This document shows positions 26,395 to 38,383 of a stretch of DNA of 64,000 nt, piece after piece. Under the pieces are notes generated by a model. That model was not told the DNA's origin, did no database searches, and saw nothing but the letters and a program-made list of their open reading frames with translations. Source of the DNA: Theodoxus fluviatilis (taxonomy: Eukaryota > Mollusca > Gastropoda > Cycloneritida > Neritidae); contig JAWQFJ010028218.1 of the NCBI GenBank assembly GCA_034096865.1, forward strand, positions 210,001-274,000. Reading direction: 5' to 3'. The position numbers and the translations under genes are program-made. The first letter of the stretch is position 1. Every line of letters begins with the position of its first letter.

Positions 26395-29300
26395 AATTTC
26401 ATGCATATGTGCATCTGTGCGCGCATGCTATCTCTTACACTGTGTGACCTAAAATCTAATGATGATTCCGTGCACAGAAGATTGCATTTCTAAAAATTAA
26501 TTCGTAGGGTCAAGTAGCATGTTATTGTGAACTCGACGTGACTTTTACGCGACTCAAAGATGGCAAACGTTAACTTATCTATGTTCAATAGAATACGTAC
26601 AGGCAACATCGGCGTTTTCGGCCAGCTAATGCCTCAGTCTGATAATCAAATCGCAGTTATCTCTGCCATTTGTGTAAACATCTACAACAACCGGAAGTTT
26701 TTCGGGCTCAGGCTGAAAACTTCGTTAAGTTATCAGTATTTTCGGAGTGGAGAATCAATCATGAGCATCATACATTTTTCTGTATGAGCTTCTGCTGCAT
26801 TTATATGCATCACAACGCAACACACGAGTGCACGAAGAGGAACTTACTCAGACTTAGAACTAGCGACTCTGTTCGGACTGATTTCCTGTTCATTCTGTGG
26901 TTCCTTCTATCGCACAAAAGCTCTCGCATTCTACTAAAGGCGACAACTCAACAAGACACAAGGGAGGAAAAATTCATCAAAGCGGAGTCGCTCTCAAGCT
27001 GACAGACAACGCACAACAATTTCTCGAACCATCACGCAAATCAGAAATTAGAAGAAGATCGCCCAATGAACGTTTGCGGAAGGTCGAACATTTTTCTACC
27101 GAAACCAGAATGTGATGCCTTAAAAACACACCAATCTGCAGGAGAAACGCAACTCTGAAATTACGAGGTCTTTCGGGCACATTTTTCTACAAAGCCATTA
27201 CCACAATGAGCAGTCCCTCCCCCACATCAAGTGAGGAGATCGCCAACTCTTCTCGACGTTTCCTCTTTGAAATGAATGACTTTCTTCTAAACAATAAAAA
27301 ATTATCTTTGTTTAGGGGAATACCTCTAGGATTCTACATGCAATACCACGCGTCTTTGCGTATGCTCACACGATGTCGGCTAAGCATCGAAGGCCCAAAT
27401 GGCGTAAACAACTGAGTGGGCGACTTCACTGGAGCCTGCTTTTCCATGTTATCCGAGGAGGGAAGCCGAGAGGCAGGAACCTTTAGCTTCCCTGCGAGTG
27501 ACAGCTTGCCCTCTTGCTGCACGACACTCAGCTAACCACTTATGGCAGAACTTGCAGTAAATACAGGGTAAAAATAATTCTTCAAGAGATGCCGCGCGAT
27601 CGCCACAAGGTCCTTTCCTTTTATAATTTTTCTACCCATGGGAACCCAACGTCAGTACAGTTCTCATCACGTCGTGCGAAATAACTCTTTTTGAACTGGG
27701 CTAACAGAGCGGAGGCCTACCAGCAAGTATGCAGACTGCCGTTCTCAAATATCTCACAGTAGCGTCCTCGTGAAACGCCTTCGCCTCAAATTACTCAAAA
27801 TAAACACAACACCGTTCCCGCCTAGCTACAAAACGCTCACAGGCCTTGAAATTGTCTTCATTAATGGGCAAAACAGTTGGCATATAAACACAAAAAATGA
27901 CACCAAATGACATATTTTGTAGCTCCTCCACGGCGGAGCTATTCAATGCCGGGCAGGAAAGAAACCCCAATGGATCAGATGGCGAACGAAGCCGGACGAG
28001 CCAGCTGACAAAAAGGGGGACAAAGAATGTGGGAGATATGAGAAAGCTGCCCTTTTACACGACGCCCGATCCTCGGGCACGAGAGCAGCGTCAGATTAAT
28101 GCTTCCTTCTAGTTTTTGAACTCAGCATCTTATCAAGTTCTGCAGCGAAACAGAACTTTCCACGAGCTCAACCAACACCCACAGAGCAACACCAAGGCTG
28201 CGACCGGAGTAATCCATGGTTGGCCATTTCGCCGTGACCTGGAGAATCAGTCGAAATAACCAAAGTGGAAGAAGTTTTTCTTTACTTTTCAAGCTCGAGA
28301 AGAACTACGTTGCCAAGTACTGCTGTTTCTAGGGCAACAAAAGGGGTAGTAGCAAGAAGGTAGAGGTGGCAATTTACTCACTGCTCGGTTTGTTTCCACT
28401 CCAAACAATCTTTGCAATATTGCGGGTCAGCAGGAGGAAGAGCCACACACTCCTGCCAGAAAGTTCGTCTGGGAGAGTTGCAAAAACAGAAGGTGTTGCG
28501 CAGGATATTGCGAGGGAGAAAAAAGACCAGGCGAAAGCTTTCATCAACCTCACGCTTTCCCCATCGCCCATGAGCCTCCATCTCAAACATGGCCAATAAA
28601 ATGTGCTCGAGCAGTTTGCCTCTTAACGATATTCAGGTGTAAAAACGACCTCAAGTACCTGCGTGGGAATGCAAGTTCACGGAGCGAGAGCCTTTTGCTT
28701 GAAACATTCATCATCGCGATTGAAGAATCTCCTCTTCCTTCTTGCAATCTCATCAAGGGTCACTGGCAAAAAAGTGAACGCAAAAAGAGAAAATAAGAAC
28801 AGCCCAAATAAACTACGAGGGCAGGCCGAGCATGAGAAAGAAGGCCGAGGTCGTGCTCGTCATGTGGAATCCGTGCATCTGACAGACTCCCCAGAACCTG
28901 CAAAAACAGTGGCTCTTGGAAGCATGCAGCGTGCAGTTAATTTCCTGGAGCCGTGGCTTCCCGGCACGGCCCGCGCGACGACCCAGGCGCGGACTGGAGA
29001 GAAGTCAACCTGGCCCCGACGGAGCGAGAGAGTCTTGATCAGACTCCACTCCAGGCCGCGGCAACTCTAAATTATCGGAGCGTCCACTTGGCTATTTGTG
29101 GTGTTTCAAAGAGCATCTTTGGCTGTGCAGCCTCTCCATTTTCGAAGGTATACCTACAAATGTGGCGCTATGCGAGCTTGGAGACGAACGCATACCGCAT
29201 CGTGACGACGCTAACATATCTGGTTGGCTCAATTGTCACATCGAGGGAATGCCAACAACGAAATAAGCGCCCTGTAGAAATAGTTATTTGCACACGAAAA

Positions 29301-30665
29301 GTTATTTGCAACGTATTGAGGGAGTGGAAGGAGGGTAAGCACTTGGAGCATCCTCAACCCAATCATGAAAAGAAAGTGACGAGGTGACCACAATGCCCTA
29401 CAATAATACCAATGACTAGGTGTAATCACAGTTTCTTCTATGGCTATTTCAAACCTATTCGCTGTCCATCCTTGCTCTACATATCACATACATCACCAAT
29501 TGTTTTCTTTTCCCTTCCAGAGCCAACAAAAAGGCAGTGTGACTTACACAGAATTATCCATCGATAGTAAACATGGTGGTGAGAAAGCTCCTTTTGAGAC
29601 GATTTTTCTTCTATTTTTTGGAACGTCATAGACGTTGAACCAACCCTCACAGTCACACCGACTGGGAAGGTGCCTCGTAGATGTTCACCTTATACATGTA
29701 CATTCATAGTAATTCAAGCACGCACAGGGTTACAACACATAGTAACGACACAGGGTAGCAGCCGATTGAGAATCTGGATTAGTTAATTATTTAATTAAAG
29801 AATTACCCACTCAAATGTCACGGCGTTCAAACATCCAAATCAATAGGGATTTCTCCATCACATGCGACCCAAAGAAAACGACCTCTGATGCAGCAAATGA
29901 GATTTTGACGTCCACAAAGGCCAGGTAGTTCTTGTATATAAACATAATGCAACGTGACGTGATCTGTCTGAACTCAAATTAACTCAGCTGACAGACAAAT
30001 TAGGGCCATGTCAAAGTCGATTCTACACACCAAGAGAGGCAGCGTTTTGATTTGTCCAGTCTTTGACACAATGTCATATTTAAAAGGCATCCCTGTCAAG
30101 GTCGAGATCGTTCACTGTGCAAAAATATGTCTTCCCTCTGAATGTCTCTCGCGGTATAGACGGTACAATTACTGATACTTCTCCCCCAACACAAACAGAA
30201 ATTTTCCAAACAAGTCGAAGACATTATCATCTACATGATAAACATGGAGTTTTAACCTTTTCTGGGGGAAACATACAACATTTAATTATTGCGCGATAAC
30301 GTTAATTTATGAAAGCATGTATATTGTTGTATTCACTACGCTCTGCCTCGGCAAACATGTTGAGGAAACAGACGCATGATCGCATGACCCAAATAGAAGT
30401 GCGATCGCAGTTACCTGAAACAGTGGCACGCCACTAGACGTGAAGGGGAGGTCACTTGAATCAGCGATAGTCGTCTATTATCGAGACATGAATGGCTTCT
30501 CACAGTGGACAGACTGTCCATGACTGACAGACCGAGCCACTAGGAACAAAGGGATCTCCCCTGAACAAGTAACACTTTCTTCAATGGTAGCTTTCAAATT
30601 GCCGAATTACGTCAAAAATGACCTTGGTCATGACAGCATGGCGCCTATTTTGCAGCTTGGAGAGC
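26395..30665. other. No recognised gene
   Basis: Over 4 kb of unique-looking DNA with short frames on both strands (for example 28663-29070 and 28953-29387) and no recognisable domain, RNA gene or element end. Confidence 0.4.
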
Positions 30666-30667
30666 AT

Positions 30668-30704
<37 letters not shown>

Positions 30705-30866
30705 ACATACACATCACACGCACACAATGTATACACACACACACGCACGCATGCACGCACACACATGCATGCACCCACGCACGCAGAGATATAAATATAA
30801 ATATACACACATATATACGCGCGCACACACATGCATGCACGCACGCGCGCGTGCACAAACACACAC
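30666..30866. repeat. (CA)n with CGCA/TGCA variants
   Basis: A pure CA block at about 30668-30703, then CACGCATGCACG-type variants with ATATA and GCGCGCGC patches. Alternating purine-pyrimidine throughout. Confidence 0.92.
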
Positions 30867-31195
30867 AAAGAGTGTACTACTACAGGAAAACGCGTTAAGA
30901 AAGCCGGAAATAATTTAAACAAATGAAAAACATTCTTAGATGGCGTTGAGATAAATAAATGTGCACATTTCTAATATCTCCTGAACACTCTACACTAAAA
31001 TAAGAACGCTTTGAAAAAACTCGTTGAAAAGAAGACTGTCCCAAAAAAATGTACAGATCATGGAACCCATAAATAGGACATAACGCCCCTGAAAAAAAAA
31101 GCTGCTGTTTATTGCATACTCCAATCACCTCTGCTTTAGGGAGACAAAAACAGGCCACAACAAACATAACGTTAAGCGGCGCCATCCCTTGTCAC

Positions 31196-31321
31196 CAGGC
31201 ACAATGGAAACTTTCTTCCACTGGTTCCCTATGACACTGCCAGCATCTTCCACAGCACTGAGCACCAGATCCACGGCTACTTCCATCCTCCACAGCTCTT
31301 CGTAAATCAGTTTCAAGAGAA
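31196..31321 (-). CDS. Candidate exon of an unrecognised minus-strand gene
   Basis: On the minus strand an acceptor-like CTTCCCATAG ends at 31322 and a GTGACA donor-like site begins at 31195. The 126 bases between read LKLIYEELWRMEVAVDLV, then LSAVEDAGSVIGNQWKKVSI, without stops, and look like ordinary globular protein. The family is not recognised. Its entry phase does not match the exit phase of the neighbouring candidate exon at 31411-31510, so the two cannot be simply joined. One splice site may be misplaced, or one or both may be chance. Confidence 0.28.
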
Positions 31322-31410
31322 CTATGGGAAGATTGTTAGCGACCACCATCAGTGCAATTATCAAAGAAAATAAAAACCCGTCAAATTCATGGGATGCTTT
31401 AAAGACTCAC

Positions 31411-31510
31411 CGTCTCCGTTATACTTTTGGGGACAACAATTAAGTCGCAGGCTTTCAAAAACAGCATGTTGCTGAAATCATCAAAATACCAGGTGTCCTC
31501 CGTTTCTATT
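31411..31510 (-). CDS. Candidate exon of an unrecognised minus-strand gene
   Basis: On the minus strand a weak acceptor (GAATTATTAG) is followed by 100 bases reading IETEDTWYFDDFSNMLFLKA, then CDLIVVPKSITET, ending exactly at a strong GTGAGT donor (31405-31410). The other frames are closed. Composition is protein-like but no domain is recognised. Only about 90 bases separate it from the candidate exon downstream. Confidence 0.3.
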
Positions 31511-31667
31511 CTAATAATTCCCTTTTTTCAGTTCTTCACAATCTGGTCGATACATTTCAATGAATGCACACTGTGACGTGATTCGTCTTTCCCTCCCGAT
31601 ATTCTGTCTCCCCCCCCCTCCCCCCCCTCCCGCCCCTCCCTCTCCCCACCCCACCCCCCATCCCCCA

Positions 31668-31671
<4 letters not shown>
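31511..31671. other. No recognised gene; C-rich tract
   Basis: Polypyrimidine-rich sequence leading into the (CT)n array. C runs at 31611-31670. Confidence 0.6.

Positions 31672-31735
<64 letters not shown>
31672..31735. repeat. (CT)n microsatellite
   Basis: Thirty-two CT units with no inserted element, in contrast to most of the other long TC tracts here. Confidence 0.97.
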
Positions 31736-31741
<6 letters not shown>

Positions 31742-32512
31742 CAAAACACGAACACGTGTGAACTTCCTATCCTGGCCACGGCAAGACCCGAGGCGATCAG
31801 CACGTTTCTGTTTTCTCGCTCAGGCAGGAAGCACTTAAGGGCGGGAGAGGACAAAAAGAACGCGTCACGAACAGCATCCGTTTACCCTACGGCCTGCAGA
31901 ACCGAGAGACGAACAGGGAGCCTGGGCCCGTGGATGGAATCCTGCTTCACTGGCTCGTGCGATGCAGCCAAAGTACTTGTTCTCCTCGAGAAATGCAGTG
32001 CTTGTTCCAGGGTGACTTTGGAGATTTCTGCCCCGTTTCAAGCGCGGCCAATAGACCAGGGGAGAGCACAACAGTGGCTGAACAAAACTTAAGCAAAGCC
32101 TAAGACCAAAAATAATAAGAAAGAGAACAGATCGTCCTCGAAGTGGTGGATTAATCGACAAAGTTTTCCTTTGCATTGCTCGATGCAGACAAGTGAGACT
32201 TGCGTTCAGCTCACGTTATTAAACTGATGGGTCGAAATGTCTGCAGTCCTTTTACGTTTCTCTCTAACTAAGGCAACAAAACAACAACAACTAGTGTGGT
32301 TTCGTTGTTGTTGTCGTCTTCTTATTTTAACAACACTTTTTCTGCAATATAGATCCAGCACTTCTGAACCCCAGTTATTTTTCAAGCAAATAAATTAGGA
32401 ATTATAAATATCTTCTGGGGTATGTTCGCTATCTCCGTGTACATCAATCAAATATCTTCCTGCCCTACAAGTAACATCGACCGCATCCTTCAGAAGAGCC
32501 AACAACTGGATT
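31736..32512. other. No recognised gene
   Basis: A small ACAACAAC / GTTGTTGT inverted repeat occurs at 32281-32315. No gene is seen. Confidence 0.4.
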
Positions 32513-33120
32513 GATTGATTGATTGATTGATTGATTCTTTATTTATCAAGGATGAAATTTTAGGCATTTCTGCCTTTCTTACAAATTGTCCTTGCTCATA
32601 AAGAAATGAAAACACTGATAATTAAGACACAAAATACACAGTAGCTAATCCATGTACAACAGTTGGTAAGGTATATGAAGAATATGATCAACAATGACAA
32701 AGATTTTAGTAGATGCCTTTGGCAACTGTCAGCTCAGTGAGTCTTGAAGATCAAGCAATACGTGTCATATGTACAGGCGACAGCAGTGATATCATCTGCA
32801 TAGATAATCACGTATGGATGCTTTAAAAGACGTTATGGAAGTATTGTTCCTTAGGTGCAATGGGAGTGTATTCCATATCATAACACCTGAATATGTAATA
32901 CTGCCTTTGAAAATGTCTATTCTAGGTTGTGGTAGAATGAAAGTGTTGCGAGATAGTGAATGGCTTGTATGGGGACGAATGAAGAGATCAGTAAGATACC
33001 TCGGTGCTCGTGAATGAGCAATTTTGTGCATAAGGATGCATTTGTTGAGGACGAGGTGTTTTTGGAAGGGAAGTAAGCCAAGATTTTTTATCTTTTCATC
33101 CGTAGAAAAAGAAGTTGCTG
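32513..33120 (-). mobile_element. 3' fragment of an L2/CR1-like non-LTR retrotransposon, (GATT)n tail
   Basis: On the minus strand the segment encodes the extreme C-terminus of an ORF2 (frame about 33110 to 32792: LGLLPFQKHLVLNKC, PRYLTDLF, SITYSGVMIWNTLPLHLRNN, FKASIRDYL), a layout typical of the L2/CR1/Rex1 group. The 3' UTR ends AATAAAG and then about six AATC units (GATT on the plus strand, 32513-32537). It is a severely 5'-truncated copy but its 3' frame is intact. The 3' UTR resembles the 99-bp insert at 2501-2599. Confidence 0.8.
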
Positions 33121-35798
33121 TGTTGCCAGGTAACGCATTCTCGCTCTAGGGCAATGACGTCATACGGCAGACGTACCTATCAAAGCTGACGCATTCTTCG
33201 GTGCTGATGGTGTTGTCAACGTCATCATATACGCCCGGGGTCCTCAATGGCTCAGGAAGATAGCTCAGGCCGTGTTTCGCGTCATCACCGGCAAGCCTCA
33301 GCAACGGCGTCGCCAAGAACGCACAAGGTGAGGAGTTGTATGGTGACTGGACTAGGCCACGGAAGGCAAGTGACAGATTTCACGTTGCCCGGGTAGGCAG
33401 ATTTACCTTGGCCTTGCACACGAGGCGACTGCTGCGATCAGAGCGAGTACAACCAGACGAGCTTATGTCTATACCTGTTCCTCTGCCGTAGGCTGTATAT
33501 CTCCTCTAGGAGATGGGAAAGGTATGAAAGAGTGACGCTCCGCCTATCGACTCGGGTGCTCTTTCAGAATCAATGAAAGGCAAACCTGCACACTTCGAAA
33601 CGATGGACAATTCCGAGAATACGGCTGAACTTGATTGACAAGCATTTCCCTTAATGTACAATCGTCTCAGTACTTCAACTGCCAAATGCATTTACTGGTC
33701 TGACTTGAAATACTAGTTGAGGACATTTTAAATCTACCTTGGTCTTGCATCCAACATTCTAGTTCTTCAAACTTGCATACTGACCATGATCTGTGCATAT
33801 TCTTTCAGTGCATCCCAGATAAATGAGTACGGTATATAGTTCAAGTCCATTCGAGTCCTTCTTTTTCTAAATACCACTCGTGTGCTCATCGAAAGAAGGT
33901 GGCGATAAGGGGGTGGGGGTGGCTCACCAATCTTGACGTGCAAGTGGCACTCGTCAATTCCGAAAATGAACCTCATGGATTCTACGAGAGGTCTGATATT
34001 CAGCCTGGCTCCATGACAAGATGACAGGCAGGCTTCCATCATGATACGCTCAAGGTGCAAGCGTGCACTGGCTCGCAGAGCTGACAGAAGGTTTTTTTTT
34101 TAAGGGAAGCCAACTTAACCCTTTTAACTATCGTGCTGTCACTTGCACCGCCTTTCATCCCGGGCCAGCCCCTGCCTCGCCACCAGCTTCGACCACTGAA
34201 CCACTCAACCACGCAAATCCAGGAAAATTAGCTAGCCTCTGTTGAGGCAAGATTCGATTGATTGGCGAGTTCGTTTTTCAGTATGGTTTTCTGTCAACTT
34301 CTGGGGAACACTAACGCCAGGCCAGCTCGCCATGAAGTCTGGTGCCAACAGGAATGCAGAGACCGAACAACGAAGGTTTGAGTCTGCACAGTCCTGTTTC
34401 CAAACATCTTCACCCTTCCACCACTTGGGTTTAGATTAAATATCCGTTTTAAAAAAATCATTTATCTAGACTTCTTGTTTCATCATCATCGTCGTCGACG
34501 TCGTCGTCGCTGCTGTAAAACTCTGTATTCGCCATACATACAATTAATGTCGCAGGTGGCTTGCTTGAGTTTCGTTACAGCTCTATTGACAAGCTGTCTC
34601 TGGAGACAAGAACTGCAGACTCAAGTTCTCTATGCAGCCACTTGTCTTGCTGTTTACTATTATGGTTGCTTCGACCAGGAGCGGTGAGATGTTAGTGATC
34701 CATACAGAACCCTGTGCTGCTTGGCTGTCTCATTCAAAGCACAATAGCGTTCCCTCTCTGCCTCCCCACCCCAACCCAAAAAAGAAGGGGAAAAAAAGAA
34801 GCTGACTAAAAAGTAGCCATGTAAACCTCCAAAATTTCGAAACCTCAGCTCTGAGCATCCATACAAGCGAATGAGGTAATTTCAGGACATTATTTAGCTC
34901 CCCGTTAATTTGTCTTTTTTTTACCTTAAATTATTTGAAACTCACCAAGAAGTCAATGGGCTCGCTCATATCTTGAGCCGCCTAACAACAATTGCAGAAA
35001 TGCAACCGGACACAAGGTGCCACGCATGTGAAAATACGCACAACAAAGAGGTGCTCATCAGTCTGTGTGGTTTGTAACAATGCAGACAACCATATCTCAC
35101 AGAGAGAAAAAAACATAAGCTTTTCCCCCTTTCAAAACATTCTCACAATCATCAAAAAAGGACGATGTAAAATTAGAAAAAGAAATATGCCTTTAATTAG
35201 CTTGTTGAGAGCCTTTCATTCCGCATGTAAGATATCCGTCTTAAGTTGGACTCGTAATTATCGCGCAACATGTTAATCAGCGCGTGACCTTTCAATGCAG
35301 GCGAATGGGCGGCAGCCGGAAAAACGAGGCGGTCTCCTTACATAATGGAGGAAAACTCTCTGTCCGCGCTGGAAGGATGGATGGGAATGGCCAGCGGGCA
35401 GAGCTCCAACGGACAGAGCACTTCTATCGTGCGCCCACTAATGGCCTGCCGTGCAGAAACGTAGCCGCCAACCCGAAAACCTCGCATCGTGAAGCAGAAA
35501 AAGAGCGACGACTTCTTCGTCCGGCACCATACCTCAGGCTTCCATCTCCGCACCAGTCGGGGGAAAGGAGGGGGTGGGAATGGGGGGAAATTAGAAGAAT
35601 AGTGAGAGGTAAAACGAGAGAGGGGAAAGGATGGGGAAAGATCCACAGGACGAAATCAGGGCCCCAGGTCTCCGAGGCATGGCAAAGGGCCATGACAAGA
35701 CGCATGGTTATCCAGTTGAGCGGTGCGTCGGAGCAGCGGAAATTCTTTTCGAAACAGTACATCGACCCTTAGATACAAGGCAAAGCGTGTATAATCGA
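33121..35798. other. No recognised gene
   Basis: Unique sequence with short frames. A small (TCG)n patch occurs at 34485-34511. A 163-codon plus frame (35284-35772) ends just before the hAT element and has no recognisable domain. Confidence 0.4.
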
Positions 35799-35806
35799 AG
35801 AATCCC
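35799..35806. repeat. Left target-site duplication of the hAT element
   Basis: AGAATCCC immediately left of the terminal repeat. It matches GGAATCCC on the right at 7 of 8 positions, the length expected for hAT. Confidence 0.75.
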
Positions 35807-35954
35807 AGGGCTGCCTACCCATCCGGAAATTCCGTATTTTGTCCGGAAATGTAAAAAAATCGGCGAGCGTTCCTGAAAATACGGGAGTTTATTTTGCGTT
35901 CCGGAAATATCAAAATAAAAACTATATTATAATAATTTCCAAAATCGTTGGCCT

Positions 35955-36165
35955 GTGGCTGTGCGCGAATCGTTTTCCGAAGCGGTCTACCGATGATTGC
36001 CGAATGGGTTTGTTCTGTAGTGCGCAGGCGCAGCGCGCGAAAATATTTCCGAAGATTGCCGAGTGACTTCGTTTTCGTACAGTGCGCAAGCGCAACGCAC
36101 GAAGTGTTTTTCCGGAGAGTGCCGAACTTCTTCGTTTCCGGTATGTGCAGTGTTCATGTGCAACA
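35955..36165 (+). promoter_or_regulatory. hAT 5' leader: about 62-bp tandem repeats with NRF1-like sites
   Basis: Three to four diverged units of about 62 bp precede the start codon. Each has TTTCCG, then TTGCCGA, then a GCGCA palindrome. TGCGCAGGCGCA (36020-36031) is a consensus-type NRF1 site and TGCGCAAGCGCA (36083-36094) is a close variant 63 bp later; a third unit has a decayed version. The TTTCCGGAA context resembles ETS sites, and CAACAATGGCG at the start codon resembles a YY1 site. These are the usual parts of a TATA-less housekeeping promoter. The promoter role is inferred. Confidence 0.5.
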
Positions 36166-38184
36166 ATGGCGTCCAAACGAAAGCCAAGCGATTGTGTTTC
36201 TGAATCATCGAAGAAACAGCGGAGGTCGCAGGTCTACATTCCAGCGTACACGGAGAAGTATCCATTTATAGTCCGCGGCACCACTGACTCCACTGTCAAA
36301 TGTACGACTTGTGATAAGCAGTTCAGCATCTCCAGTGGTGGCGCCAACGATATCAAAAGGCATGTTGAAGGCCCAATGCATGTGAAGAAAATTGAGGAGA
36401 AGGTCGCAGCAGCGCAAAAACCTATCAGTGAATATTTTACACCGCCTCCTTCGAAAGTGTCCCAAATCGACATCGACGTAATTCGAGCTGAGGCGATGAT
36501 GGTAGACGTGACAGTAGAACTGAACCTCCCAATGGCGGCATTGGACAAACTAAGTGTAGGTGTCAAGAAAATGTTCCCTGACTCCAAGATTGCCAAACAG
36601 TTCAGCTGTGCCAGAAGCAAGGGAACTGCCATTGTGAAAGAAATGGCAGCCAAGACAACATTGTCTCTCGCTGAAAGGATGAAGCTGCAACCCTTCACAA
36701 TTTCAACGGATGGAAGCAATGACAAGGGTGGTGTCAAGTTATTTCCACTAATTGTGCGAACCATCGACCCTGACACAATGGAAGTGCGTTCAGACGCTCT
36801 CTCTGTCCCATCGATTGAAGGCTCAGCCACTGGTGTGAAGATCTTTGGTCTCATCAATGCTGAGTTCGTGGCGCACAACATTCCTTGGGATAACTGCCTG
36901 GCTTTAGGCTGTGACAATGCCAACGTCATGGTTGGAAAGGAGGCAGGAGTCTATGGGTGCATGACAAAGGAACACAAAAATCTGTACTTGTCAGGGTGTG
37001 TTTGTCATCTGATCCACATTGCAGCAGAGAAAGGTGCAGGTTGTTTTCCATTCAGCCCAAGTCAGCTTCTGATTGACGTGTATTACTACCTGGACAAGAG
37101 CAGCTGCCGCCAGTCGTCCTTCAAGATGTTCCAGATTCTGCTTGATCTGAAGGAGGAGAAGAGGCTGAAGCATGTGACAACAAGATGGCTCAGCATTGGA
37201 AAGTGCCTGCCTCGAGTCATCAATTCTTGGGATGCGCTGTTTGATTTCTTCAGTCAGGAAGAAAAGAAAGCTGCCAATTCTTCAGCAAAGAAGAAAACTG
37301 GGGATTTGAAGAAGGTGTTTGCCTCCCGCAAAAACAAGTTGATATGCCTCTTCCTTGTAGACATAATCAAGGTGTTCGAGAAAATAAACACAATGCTGCA
37401 GGCTGAGAAACCCATGATCCATGTCCTCAAGAGTGAGCTGCACAAGTTCTACAAAGACTTGCTGATTAGATTCGTCAAGCCCACAGCTATGCTGAACAAG
37501 GAAGTCATGGATGTGGACTTCTCATCACAGGAGAACATCAAGAGCAAAGCAGATCTCCTCTATGGGGAAGAGGCCAGACTCCTTGTGACAAGGGAACAGG
37601 AGAGAAATCCGGGTAGTGAGCGGTATGAGGAGTTTCTGCAGTGTGTTGTCAAGTTCTACCAAGCCAGCTGCACCTACATCAAGGGGAAGCTTTCCCTCTC
37701 TGATGAACTGCTCAGCCATGCCTCAGTTGTGGATCCATCCAAGCAAGTTGAGAGCAGCTTTGAAGACTTGGGGTACTTTCTGAAGTGGTTCCCCAAGCTG
37801 AAACCCACTGGAGTGACAACCTCTGACATTCAGCTGGAGTTCGCAAGGTACCAGTGCACAGACATCAGCAAGTGCATCCAAGAAAGAGACGACTCAACAG
37901 GGTTCGCCATCTCCAAGCTGAAAGAAGGGGAAGACCTCCTCTTCCCACACCTCCCCATGGTTATGCTTGCCATAATGACAATCCCTCATTCATCAGCTCA
38001 CTGTGAACGCATTTTCTCAGTCGTGAGAAAGAACAAGACCCACTTCAGAGGCAGCATGGGATCAGACACCTTGGAGGCCTTGGTGGTGGCCAAGTCCAGG
38101 CCTGGACAAGCCCTTGACAGACACTACAGTGTCAAAGACCTGAAAGACCTGAAAAGTGCCTACTACCAGTCTTTGCCACAGTAA
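36166..38184 (+). CDS. hAT transposase with BED-type zinc finger
   Basis: 672 codons without interruption. The start at 36166 is chosen for its context (CAACAATGG) and because the 28 in-frame codons upstream lie in the tandem-repeat leader. A basic N-terminus (KRK, KKQRR) looks like a nuclear localisation signal. A BED-type finger follows with C46, C49, H66 and H72. The catalytic region shows acidic motifs STDGSND and GCDNAN, the SGCVCHLIH segment and a TTRWLS motif. The C-terminal dimerisation block contains SSAHCERIFSVVRKNKTHFRG followed by a DTLEALVVAK stretch. The protein would bind the element's ends and cut and paste it. Length is normal for the family and no key segment is missing. Confidence 0.93.
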   Translation: MASKRKPSDCVSESSKKQRRSQVYIPAYTEKYPFIVRGTTDSTVKCTTCDKQFSISSGGANDIKRHVEGPMHVKKIEEKVAAAQKPISEYFTPPPSKVSQIDIDVIRAEAMMVDVTVELNLPMAALDKLSVGVKKMFPDSKIAKQFSCARSKGTAIVKEMAAKTTLSLAERMKLQPFTISTDGSNDKGGVKLFPLIVRTIDPDTMEVRSDALSVPSIEGSATGVKIFGLINAEFVAHNIPWDNCLALGCDNANVMVGKEAGVYGCMTKEHKNLYLSGCVCHLIHIAAEKGAGCFPFSPSQLLIDVYYYLDKSSCRQSSFKMFQILLDLKEEKRLKHVTTRWLSIGKCLPRVINSWDALFDFFSQEEKKAANSSAKKKTGDLKKVFASRKNKLICLFLVDIIKVFEKINTMLQAEKPMIHVLKSELHKFYKDLLIRFVKPTAMLNKEVMDVDFSSQENIKSKADLLYGEEARLLVTREQERNPGSERYEEFLQCVVKFYQASCTYIKGKLSLSDELLSHASVVDPSKQVESSFEDLGYFLKWFPKLKPTGVTTSDIQLEFARYQCTDISKCIQERDDSTGFAISKLKEGEDLLFPHLPMVMLAIMTIPHSSAHCERIFSVVRKNKTHFRGSMGSDTLEALVVAKSRPGQALDRHYSVKDLKDLKSAYYQSLPQ

Positions 38185-38375
38185 ACAAGCTGCAGAACTA
38201 TTGTATATAGTGTAAATAAGATCAGGTATGTTTTTTTATCTTTTGGTCCCTGGTTAATGATTAAGATTGCTTTCTTTTTTTGCGCTGTCGCACGGTTTAA
38301 TACTGAAATCGGAACTGAAATACTGAAATTGGAACTTGGTAATACTGAAATCGAAAAAGGAGGGTAGGCAGCCCT

Positions 38376-38383
38376 GGAATCCC
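38376..38383. repeat. Right target-site duplication of the hAT element
   Basis: GGAATCCC directly after the right terminal repeat; one mismatch to the left copy. Confidence 0.75.

Larger units (their letters stand above)
35807..38375 (+). mobile_element. hAT-superfamily DNA transposon, apparently complete
   Basis: The element starts AGGGCTGCCTACCC and ends GGGTAGGCAGCCCT, exact 14-bp terminal inverted repeats, with near-perfect 8-bp duplications outside. Subterminal regions carry short repeats: CCGGAAAT-type motifs on the left and several AATACTGAAAT on the right. A single uninterrupted transposase frame occupies the middle. At 2.57 kb it has the size of an autonomous hAT. Intact ends and an intact frame suggest a recent insertion that may still be competent, though activity cannot be read from sequence. 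Confidence 0.93.

Noticed and set aside
35284..35772. 163-codon plus frame next to the hAT element
   Set aside because: No domain, several competing frames on the other strand, and no splice or promoter context.
36082..36165. Upstream 28-codon extension of the hAT transposase
   Set aside because: It lies in the tandem-repeat leader; the AUG at 36166 has the better context and starts a protein with the usual basic N-terminus.
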